Part shown: positions 1-6,183 of the stretch, in pieces
How positions within the stretch are numbered: the stretch's first letter is position 1
Layout: every line of letters starts with the position of its first letter
Assembly: GCA_001310555.1 (NCBI GenBank)
Contig: BAXO01000129.1
Coordinates: 1-11,971 of the forward strand
From: Bacillus sp. JCM 19058
GTDB taxonomy: Bacteria > Bacillota > Bacilli > Bacillales_H > Bacillaceae_D
DNA: 11,971 bases
Reading direction: 5' to 3'
The notes under the pieces: generated by a model
Seen by the model: the letters and a program-made list of their open reading frames with translations, nothing else
The model's database searches: none
Told to the model about the DNA's origin: nothing
Position numbers and translations under genes: made by a program

Positions 1-1
1 T

Positions 2-125
2 CAGGAGTCGACCACCTGCCTTTCCAATCTTTACAATTGCCATTTAACATAGCGAACCATTCTGTGTATGTCGGCTAATGATATTCGCATTTATTTCTGA
101 AATAGGCATTTATGAAATTGACTCA
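2..125 (+). repeat. Left arm of long inverted repeat, with outer 16-bp direct repeat
   Basis: Bases 19-125 are the imperfect reverse complement of 2025-2135. By eye there are about seven substitutions and one 4-base gap (near base 57). Immediately outside, CAGGAGTCGACCACCT (2-17) recurs in the same absolute orientation at 2136-2151. The window starts one base before this repeat, so the copy may continue to the left. The arm has no convincing gene; short open frames in it are not supported by a ribosome binding site. Confidence 0.85.
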
Positions 126-297
126 TGTGAATACAGAAAGTATACACCTCATCGTTTGGAAAAGATAGCCACTAACATTTTACCATCTAAAAAACTAGCT
201 TTTCGAAAATCGCTGTTCGGGCGCGTGAGAAGACGGGGTTTTAGGCGAAGCAATCATCTGTCGAAAGTAAGTACAGGAACGAGAGAGAAGGCCATTT

Positions 298-415
298 ATG
301 AACAAAACCTGTGCGAGCTCTCGCTTTAGCTAGGATAAAGATCTACCTGGAAGCAATCGCCGCTCAAGAAAAACGAAAAGATAGTTATGCCTTCCTTGAT
401 TTGCCGATGTTTTAG
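298..415 (+). CDS. Possible 38-residue peptide gene, one-base frameshift, unknown
   Basis: I do not recognise this. An ATG at 298 follows AGAGAAGG (284-291) at a normal 6-base spacing. The reading frame fails after four codons unless one A is removed from the A4 run at 304-307. It then reads 38 residues, starting MNKPVRALALARIKIYLEA and ending AFLDLPMF before TAG at 413-415. The composition (a basic and hydrophobic amphipathic stretch, then an acidic/aromatic tail) is protein-like, and the same sort of homopolymer indel occurs throughout the window. The good ribosome binding site is the main support. It may equally be chance in an otherwise empty leader. Confidence 0.25.
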
Positions 416-551
416 TTCGTTCTCTTTTCTTCTGCTCGTCTCGTCTACCGTACTTGCTAGCAGCAGCGTGTGACCGCTACTCGATTTAGATTTTTTTGCA
501 TGTGCATACAAATACAGGACATACTAACCTTTAATTTGGAGGTGATTTCGA
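416..551 (+). other. Leader upstream of the MBL gene; no firm gene
   Basis: Together with 126-297 this fills the gap between the left repeat arm and the MBL gene. A weak stem (462-468 with 475-481, one mismatch) precedes a T7 run at about 491-497 and could be a terminator for the possible peptide above. A 29-codon frame starting at 388 has a hydrophobic core but no ribosome binding site. TTGCAT followed 17 bases later by ACATAC is a poor promoter candidate. A perfect GGAGGTGA lies at 539-546, serving the start at 552. Confidence 0.3.
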
Positions 552-1531
552 ATGAAAAGAGGCGCAGTTCGGAATGGCAGGCTCATCCTCGTTTGGCTAA
601 TCGTCATCATCTTTGGGTTCACGGCTGCCCCGTTTGTTCAAGGAGCTCAACATACAGATGTGACAAATTCGACCAAGGTAAAGGAGGAGGCAGAGCCAGT
701 CCTGTCGGATAGCTTTTTGATGCTTCTCAGGATCAAGGTCTGTTAACGATCCGTTATTTTGCTTTACAGGATGAAAAGAAATCAGGAGATTCGATTTTAA
801 TAAAAAGCCCAGAAGGAAAAACGTTACTCGTCGATGCAGGTAGAGTCTCGACTGGAGCTCAGATCGATGATTATTTGCAGAAATTACAGCTGGACAAGAT
901 TGATTATACAATCGTTACCCATCCGCATCAGGATCATATTGGTGGTTATCAAACATTGTTTAAGACGAGGGAGTTTGGTCAACTATTTATGCCTGACATT
1001 CCGCATAAAGGGACGGTCTATTCAAGCTTTTTCTCTGCGTTAAAACAAAGTGGAACACCGTATCAATATGTGAAATCAGGAGATCGCCTCAAGCTTGGTA
1101 ACGAAATTGAGCTTGAAGTTCTTAATCCTCCCGCCACTGTAAAAAAATGAAAAAGAAAAGCTGTCGACTCCACAAGGAAACAATCGATCACTCGTGTTTA
1201 AATTGAAATATCAGAACCATACCTTTCTATTCACCGCTGACATTTATACTGAGCAAGAAAATCATTTAGTCCAAACGATCGGTAGCCAATTGCAGGCGGA
1301 TTTTCTTGATGTTCCTCATCATGCGCGAAGACATCTTCTTCTCAAGCCTTGATTAGTGCCGTAAATCCGAGGTATGCAGTAATGAGTGCAAACATATTTC
1401 AAAGCCAAAAAATATACGATCGGTATAAAGATAATGGAATTGAGGTTTATGCAACGAGCATCGATGGAAACATCAAAGTTTTATCCGATGGGGAGAAAAT
1501 AACAATTATGACAGATAATGGCAGAAGGTGA
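552..1531 (+). CDS. Secreted ComEC-like metallo-beta-lactamase-fold hydrolase, three frameshifts
   Basis: Read with three one-base corrections, this gives about 326 residues. The start is ATG 552 behind GGAGGTGA (539-546). Residues 1-31 form a signal peptide: basic MKRGAVRNGR, a hydrophobic core, then FVQGA. The zinc motif THPHQDHIGG lies near residues 123-132 (917-946), giving the HxHxDH ligands. The later segment with DVPHH, then KTSSSQALISAVNP and YAVMSAN, is typical of the C-terminal MBL domain of the DNA-uptake protein ComEC and its stand-alone secreted relatives. Frame breaks: -1 in the T5 run at 713-717, +1 in the A7 run at 1141-1147, and -1 near 1327 (a lost G restores PHHGAKTSSS). 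The membrane channel domains of true ComEC are absent, so this is not ComEC itself. The substrate is unknown; nucleic acid or another phosphoester is plausible. It is convergent with the abrB-like gene. Confidence 0.8.
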
Positions 1532-1542
1532 AAAGAGGGCAT

Positions 1543-1602
1543 AGAAGGGGCGGATTCGGATTATTTACGAGCGTTTTAGTACGCGCTTTTGGAGCCCCTT
1601 CT
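1543..1602. terminator. Hairpin between convergent MBL and abrB-like genes
   Basis: AGAAGGGGC (1543-1551) is complementary to GCCCCTTCT (1594-1602), a perfect 9-bp stem. The 42-base loop has a smaller AGCG/CGCT pairing inside. It sits just after the MBL stop and would serve either strand. No long T run follows on the plus strand, so it is a likely but non-canonical terminator. Confidence 0.45.
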
Positions 1603-1644
1603 TATAAAATCTTTATAAAAATAGGCTTGTCCTAGAAGCTGGTT

Positions 1645-1907
1645 TCAATTTCTTTTTTTCAGTAATTCAGCACCTTTAGGGCTAAGAACGATTTTGCCGT
1701 CATTAAAAAAATTTGTTTTCGTCAGTTACTTCGCCGGTAATGGCACAGGCCATATTGGCGGAATATTTTTTTTAACACTATCTTTTCATTATCTACAAAA
1801 ATCTCAATCGGATCTTTCACATTAATATCCAATATCCGGCGCAATTCTTTAGGTATTACGATGCGTCCTAGTTCGTCTACTTTCCGTACAATGCCTGTAC
1901 TTTTCAA
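1645..1907 (-). CDS. AbrB-family transition-state regulator, two frameshifts
   Basis: The start is TTG at 1907-1905, with GAGGG about 6 bases upstream. The first 47 or so residues (KSTGIVRKVDELGRIVIP, ELRRILDI, then EIFVDNEKIVLKK) are the swapped-hairpin DNA-binding domain of AbrB, very like Bacillus AbrB. Removing one base from the A8 run (1766-1773 on the plus strand) gives YSANMACAITGEVTDENK, the AbrB linker. Removing one from the T7 run (plus-strand A7 at about 1705-1711) gives FFNDGKIVLSPKGAELL and a stop at 1645. The corrected length is about 86 residues, slightly short of the roughly 95 of B. subtilis AbrB. AbrB proteins bind DNA as multimers through the N-terminal domain. Uncorrected, the product stops at 61 residues and keeps the DNA-binding part, so some function is conceivable. 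It is a paralogue candidate rather than necessarily the main abrB. Its upstream region runs straight into the right inverted-repeat arm. Confidence 0.85.
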
Positions 1908-2004
1908 AAGGATCCCTCATTTCATGAGCTTAAATTCATATATGTTTTGACTTTACCATATATACAACAATTGTAAAGGAAATTTCCGTTAACGCAATAA
2001 AGTT

Positions 2005-2218
2005 TCATAAAAATTTTATTTGATTGAGTCAATTTCATAGATGGCTATTTCAGAAATAAATGCGAAGATCATTAGCCGACATACACAGAATTGTTTGTTT
2101 GCTATTTTAAATGGCCATTGTAAAGATTGGAACGGCAGGAGTCGACCACCTAGAGTGGAAATCAATGATCAAATGATCGTGTTCGGATCTTACACTCAAT
2201 CATGAAATTTTATTTGAT
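2005..2218. repeat. Short direct repeats flanking the right arm
   Basis: AAATTTTATTTGAT occurs exactly at 2011-2024 and 2205-2218. The match extends with one gap to TCAT(A) at 2005 and 2200. Just inside lie TTGAGT (2024-2029) and ACTCAA (2194-2199), which are inverted. This looks like the outline of a ~175-bp mini-element with direct flanking repeats, but the sequence is AT-rich and part of the match may be chance. Confidence 0.45.
2025..2151 (-). repeat. Right arm of long inverted repeat, with outer 16-bp direct repeat
   Basis: Bases 2025-2135 are the reverse complement of 19-125 with few differences, and CAGGAGTCGACCACCT at 2136-2151 repeats 2-17 exactly and in the same orientation. The repeat pair encloses the MBL and abrB-like genes (about 1.9 kb). 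No transposase or recombinase is seen between the arms. Confidence 0.85.
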
Positions 2219-2241
2219 AAAAAAACCGAATCTAGTAAAAT
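2214..2241 (+). promoter_or_regulatory. Candidate sigma-A promoter upstream of csaA
   Basis: TTGATA (2214-2219), a 16-base spacer and TAAAAT (2236-2241) match sigma-A boxes well. A perfect -35 box TTGACA also occurs closer to the gene (2357-2362) but has no good -10 at 17 bases. Either could drive csaA. The rest of 2152-2416 shows no gene. Confidence 0.35.
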
Positions 2242-2416
2242 ATTTACGAAGAGGGGCATGCAGAAAACATTTTATATCTGTTAATATTTGGAATGAATTA
2301 CTGATAGCAATCATCTCATAATTATCTTTCGGTTAAGGGGACTGATCAACACTAGTTTGACAGAGTTTTACCTCTAATCAATTTAGTAAAAAACGAAGGA
2401 GATAAAGGTTAAAAAA

Positions 2417-2749
2417 ATGGCAACCATCGATGAGTTTCAAAAATTGGATATTAGAATTGGAATCATTAAAGAAGCAGAGTATTTATCAAAGGCGAGGGTA
2501 CCGGCGATCAAATTAATGATCGATTTTGGAGAGGAGCTTGGATACAAAGCCTCCAGTGCTCAAATTACAAAACGATATACACCTGAAGAAATGATAGGCA
2601 AGCAGGTGACAGCTATTGTCAATTTTCCTCCAAGACGAATTGCCGGTTTTAAATCAGAAGTGCTCGTCCTCGGCGCCGTTCCCGAAGAAGGGGACGTTGT
2701 TTTACTGACGCCGGAAAAGCCGGTGGCTCCTGGAACAGCGATTAGCTAG
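2417..2749 (+). CDS. csaA: CsaA, tRNA-binding-fold chaperone
   Basis: This intact gene encodes 110 residues, exactly the usual length of Bacillus CsaA. CsaA is a small homodimeric OB-fold protein of the tRNA-binding-domain family (related to the C-terminal part of MetRS and to Trbp111). It is described in B. subtilis as a cytosolic chaperone linked to SecA-dependent export. Family-typical stretches are FQKLDIRIGII near the N-terminus, the ARVPAIKLMIDFG strand region, SSAQITKRY, and FPPRRIAGFKSEVLVLG. Start ATG 2417: AAGGAG at 2396-2401 is rather far away (15 bases), while AAAGG at 2404-2408 is at normal spacing. No signal or membrane segment is seen. The gene appears monocistronic, with a terminator directly downstream. 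It is one of only two undisrupted genes in the window. Confidence 0.96.
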   Translation: MATIDEFQKLDIRIGIIKEAEYLSKARVPAIKLMIDFGEELGYKASSAQITKRYTPEEMIGKQVTAIVNFPPRRIAGFKSEVLVLGAVPEEGDVVLLTPEKPVAPGTAIS

Positions 2750-2763
2750 CAACATTGCAAACG

Positions 2764-2803
2764 AACGCTCCTTACCACTCGGGTATATAGGAGCGTTTTT
2801 TTG
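2764..2803 (+). terminator. Intrinsic terminator of csaA
   Basis: AACGCTCC (2764-2771) pairs with GGAGCGTT (2790-2797) around an 18-base loop, followed by a T run to 2802. It lies 15 bases after the csaA stop. Confidence 0.85.
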
Positions 2804-2853
2804 TCGTCCAAACGACCCGTGTTAATGAGACGATCATAGAAGGGGATTACTTT

Positions 2854-3083
2854 ATTAAAAACGACTATCTCATCCTTGAAAGTATTGGATTAGTCGGAAG
2901 GATTCCCTTGTCAAAAGAGACTATCAGGCTCTCGATGAACGATCCGAACTAAAGGAACAGGCCGAGCCATTTTCCGATGGAATGAGCACTTACCGTATAG
3001 CATCGAAAGCCGCAGCGACCATTCTCAGACAAAAAATGGTTTTGTTCTCTAAGGAGATCACGTATGATAAAAGTAGCACTTAA
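2854..3083 (+). pseudogene. Small unknown ORF upstream of tldD, one-base frameshift, no clear start
   Basis: I do not recognise this. Reading from about 2854, the frame gives IKNDYLILESIGLVGRIPLS. After a one-base loss near the A4 run at 2913-2916 it continues as RDYQALDERSELKEQAEPFS, then DGMSTYRIASKAAATILRQK, stopping with TAA at 3081-3083: about 76 residues in all. AGAAGGGG (2838-2845) has ribosome-binding-site strength, but the codon at the right distance is ATT, not ATG. The start is therefore lost, mis-sequenced or unusual. Both halves have protein-like composition and regular amphipathic patterning. The ORF ends 23 bases before tldD and may once have been the first gene of that operon. 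Confidence 0.45.
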
Positions 3084-3106
3084 TTACACGATAAGGGGGA
3101 ATGTAA

Positions 3107-4492
3107 ATGCTGCAGCAATCATTAATTGAGGATTTAATTACGGCTGCATTAAGTACGGGTGGGGACTTTGCTGAGATTTTCGTTGAAGACAAGTTCAATA
3201 CGAACGTGATGCTTGTCGGTGGAAAGGTGGAAGCGTGTACGGCCGGAGTCGATTACGGAATCGGTATCCGCATTTTAAAGGGCTTACAAAGCGTTTACGC
3301 GTATACGAATGAGCAGGAGCGAGACAAATTGATAGCGGTTGCAATTGAGGCGGCGCAAGCAGTGACAGGGGAGCCAAACAGCCTTACCTTGAATTTAACA
3401 AAGCAAACGCTCGAAAACGTACACCCGATCGGCAAATATCCTCGCGAGGTGTCAAAAATTGAAAAAGTCAATGCCATGAGAGAGATCGACGAGGCGGCGA
3501 AAAATTTAAGTCAGCTGATTTCGCAAGTAACTGTCGGTTATAAGGATGAGGATCAAAAGGTATTAATTGCGAACTCTGACGGGAGATTCGTCGAAGATCG
3601 CCGGGTCCGGACGCGAATTTTTACTCAAACGGTGGCAGCAAATGAAAATGAAATGCAGACGGGGATGTACGCTCCTGGCGCGCATAAAGGGTTCGAATTT
3701 ATTGACGGTCTCGACTTGGAATATTACGGGCAAGAAGCAGCGAGAATTGCGGTGACAATGCTTGGAGCGAAGGAATGTCCGAGCGGGAAGCTTCCGGTCA
3801 TTATTGATAAAGAATTTGGCGGAGTAATTTTCCATGAAGCATGTGGTCACGGACTCGAAGCGGCTTTTGTTGCAAAGAAAAATTCTGTCTTCGCTGATCG
3901 CATTGGCGAAAGGGTAGCTCCGGAAATTGTTACATATATAGATGATGGGACACTGCCCAACGAATGGGGATCGGCGAATGTCGATGATGAAGGTGAAAAA
4001 ACAAGAAAAAATGTACTCATTGAAAATGGTATTTTGACAGGTTACTTGATTGATAAATTAGGCGCTAGGCGAATGGGGACGACATCGACCGGATCGAGCC
4101 GGCGCGAATCGTATAAATTTGCTCCGACATCGCGAATGACAAATACATTTATTGCCGCGGGTACATCTACTCACGACGAAATCATAGCTAACACGGAGTA
4201 CGGAATTTATGCGAAATATATGGGCGGGGGCTCCGTCGACCCAGCGACAGGTGATTATAATTTTGCTGTCAATGAAGGGTATATGATCCGAAATGGAGAG
4301 ATTGCTGAGCCTGTAAGAGGCGCGACTCTGATCGGCAATGGACCAAAAACCTTGCAAAACGTCGATATGGTCGGAAACAACGTTGCGCACGGACAAGGGA
4401 TGTGCGGCGCCTCAAGCGGATTTATCCCGGCCAATGTCGGCCAGCCGATGATTCGGGTGAGTGAGATTACGGTTGGCGGAAGGGGGAACTAA
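3107..4492 (+). CDS. tldD: TldD-family zinc metalloprotease
   Basis: This intact gene encodes 461 residues, normal for TldD. TldD and TldE form a heterodimeric cytosolic metalloprotease that degrades unfolded or small peptides; in E. coli it matures microcin B17 and degrades the antitoxin CcdA. The zinc motif HExxxH is visible as HEACGH at residues 243-248 (3833-3850). The usual third ligand, a C-terminal Cys in GMCG, is near residue 433. Other family features are GGDFAEIFVED near the N-terminus, a mid-region DDGTLPNEWGS, and the glycine-rich C-terminal region ending SEITVGG. Start ATG 3107 follows AAGGGGG at a normal distance. The tldE-like gene begins 2 bases after the stop, so the pair is surely co-transcribed. 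Neither signal peptide nor membrane segment is seen. The native substrate in Firmicutes is not known; no bacteriocin precursor lies nearby. Confidence 0.95.
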   Translation: MLQQSLIEDLITAALSTGGDFAEIFVEDKFNTNVMLVGGKVEACTAGVDYGIGIRILKGLQSVYAYTNEQERDKLIAVAIEAAQAVTGEPNSLTLNLTKQTLENVHPIGKYPREVSKIEKVNAMREIDEAAKNLSQLISQVTVGYKDEDQKVLIANSDGRFVEDRRVRTRIFTQTVAANENEMQTGMYAPGAHKGFEFIDGLDLEYYGQEAARIAVTMLGAKECPSGKLPVIIDKEFGGVIFHEACGHGLEAAFVAKKNSVFADRIGERVAPEIVTYIDDGTLPNEWGSANVDDEGEKTRKNVLIENGILTGYLIDKLGARRMGTTSTGSSRRESYKFAPTSRMTNTFIAAGTSTHDEIIANTEYGIYAKYMGGGSVDPATGDYNFAVNEGYMIRNGEIAEPVRGATLIGNGPKTLQNVDMVGNNVAHGQGMCGASSGFIPANVGQPMIRVSEITVGGRGN

Positions 4493-4494
4493 CG

Positions 4495-5836
4495 ATGGAA
4501 ATGATTGCATTTAAAGAGCAGTTGTTTATCGAAGGGGCAAAAAAAGGGTTTACTGAAATGGAAATCTACTATCAAAACAGCCGCAAACTAAACACCCATA
4601 TATACAAGGGCGATGTCGATAGCTATAAAATTGCGATTGAGGGCGGTGTTTCATTCCGGGGAATTTATGAAGGGAAAATGGGCTATGCTATTCGGAAAAG
4701 ATCGATGAGCTACGATTGCCCTATTACTGGATGAAGCACGGGAAAATGCTTTGCTAATTAATCATGGCGTGCCGGAGCAGCTCTTTGCCGGTTCTAGTAA
4801 TTACGAGGCAGTCCATCTCTTTTCGGAAAAGCTAGCAAACGTCGGGGCAGAAGAAAAGATCGCTCTGATGAAGCAAATGGAAGCAGAGTGCTTTTCGCTC
4901 AGCGACAAAGTGAAAAGCGTCAATTATTGCGTGCTCGAATCGTCGGACAATGAGCGATTGATCGCCAATACAAAAGGACTAGAGAAAAGAGAGAAAAGCA
5001 ACTCTGCCTACGTATTGCTCTCGGTCGTAGTGAAGGATGGCGCTGGGTTCAAAAGCGCGATGAAGTTTAAAATGACAAAGGACTTTTCCGACATCTCTCC
5101 GCAAGCGCTGGCGAAAGAGGCTGTCGATGAGGCTCTTAGCTATATTGGGGCCGCTTCGATCGACAGTAAAAACTATCCGATTATTTTAAAAAATAGAGCT
5201 GCTGCCTCGTTGTTGCAAGTGTTCACTCCAAGCATTTCCGCTGATAACATCCACAAAGGTAAATCGAGGCTTGTCGATAAAATTGGTGAAGCGATTGCAG
5301 CGCCTTCTATTACTCTCATTGATGATCCGCATCGTCAAGACGGAATGGCCAGCCGAACGTTTGATGGGGAAGGGATGGCTACTAGCAAATTAACGGTTGT
5401 GGAAAAAGGCGTTTTGAAAACATATTTGCATAATCTTAAAACGGCAAATAAGGATCGTGTACAATCAACAGGCCACGCCTTGAGGCCTTCTCATAAGGAG
5501 ACGATTACCATTGCACCGACGAATATGTACATTCAGCCGGGTGGGCGAACGTTTGAACAACTCGTGGAGGCTGAAAAAGAAGCGCTAATTATTACTGATT
5601 TACAAGGCCTCCATTCTGGAGCAAATGCTGTCTCCGGTGACTTTTCTTTAGCAGCAAACGGATACCTTGTTAAGAATGGAAAAATTGAACGCCCTGTCGA
5701 TCAAATCACCGTCGCTGGGAATTTTTATACACTTCTTCTGCAGGTTGAGGCTGTTGGCGATGATCTTGAATTCGGCAGCGACTCCGTTGGCTCGCCGAGC
5801 TTAAAAATTAAAGAGTTGTCTATTGGCGGCGAATAG
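4495..5836 (+). CDS. tldE: TldE/PmbA-family partner of TldD, two close frameshifts
   Basis: Corrected, this encodes about 447 residues, the normal length. TldE/PmbA shares the TldD fold but lacks the HExxxH motif, and none is present here. It pairs with TldD and shapes the substrate channel. Start ATG 4495 lies two bases after the tldD stop, with the purine-rich AGGGGGAA of the tldD tail acting as ribosome binding site. The frame breaks twice within about 25 bases: one base lost near 4690 (restoring YAYSEKIDEL) and one near 4713 (restoring IALLLDEARENALLINHGV). The rest reads cleanly, including LIDDPHRQDGMASRTFDGEG and the C-terminal SGANAVSGDFSLAANGY, both typical of the family. Uncorrected, only a 79-residue N-terminal fragment would be made. 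Because the tldD frame beside it is clean, sequencing error is my preferred explanation. Confidence 0.92.
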
Positions 5837-5930
5837 CTTGATTTGTAACTAATTCAAGGTCGGAGCAGAATCCTCCCCACCCTTGTCGCAAAAAGCCGAA
5901 TCAGCTCGTTTTTCAAGGCGAAGCTTTTCG

Positions 5931-5976
5931 GATCTAATCCTGGTTCAAGAAATTGCTGATCAGGATTAGATTTTTG
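5931..5976 (+). terminator. Intrinsic terminator of the tldDE operon
   Basis: ATCTAATCCTG (5932-5942) pairs perfectly with CAGGATTAGAT (5961-5971), an 11-bp stem with an 18-base loop, followed by T5 at 5971-5975. It lies about 95 bases after the tldE stop. Confidence 0.87.
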
Positions 5977-6183
5977 ACTAAAAGATCGTTAGCTAGGAAC
6001 GACTGAAGACAAATCACAAGTATAAAAATAGAGCACTCGGTCATAATCATACTTTACTAGGCAAACGCATCGGATAGTAAAGGTAACGGAACCCTTACTG
6101 CGCAGACGAACGCTTGATTTGCCGAATAATGGCTGATAAAGTAAAATGAAGACTATTTGTAGACAAAGGTGAGGGGGATTAGC
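5977..6183 (+). promoter_or_regulatory. capA upstream region: sigma-A promoter and alternative hairpins
   Basis: The likely promoter is TTGATT (6114-6119), a 17-base spacer and TAAAGT (6137-6142), about 40 bases before the capA start. Upstream, CTTTACTA (6052-6059) can pair with TAGTAAAG (6075-6082). Most of the latter can instead pair in AGTAAaGGT/ACCcTTACT (6076-6084 with 6091-6099). The two stems exclude one another. Since they lie upstream of the best promoter, an RNA switch is doubtful; DNA-level operators are possible. No gene is seen here. Confidence 0.4.

Noticed and set aside
78..329. 83-codon open frame on the plus strand
   Set aside because: It starts inside the inverted-repeat arm, has no ribosome binding site, and its composition after the arm is not protein-like.
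388..477. 29-codon frame with a hydrophobic, signal-like core
   Set aside because: No ribosome binding site. Serine and leucine richness follows from a pyrimidine-rich stretch.
326..511. 61-codon minus-strand frame
   Set aside because: No ribosome binding site or recognisable motif, and it overlaps the leader of the MBL gene. I see no reason to prefer it.
2111..2176. 21-codon frame (MAIVKIGTAGVDHL...) across the right arm and its 16-bp repeat
   Set aside because: No ribosome binding site, and the frame is not kept in the left copy of the repeat.
3563..4396. Long minus-strand frames opposite tldD
   Set aside because: Shadows of the tldD coding strand; no start signals and no domain features.
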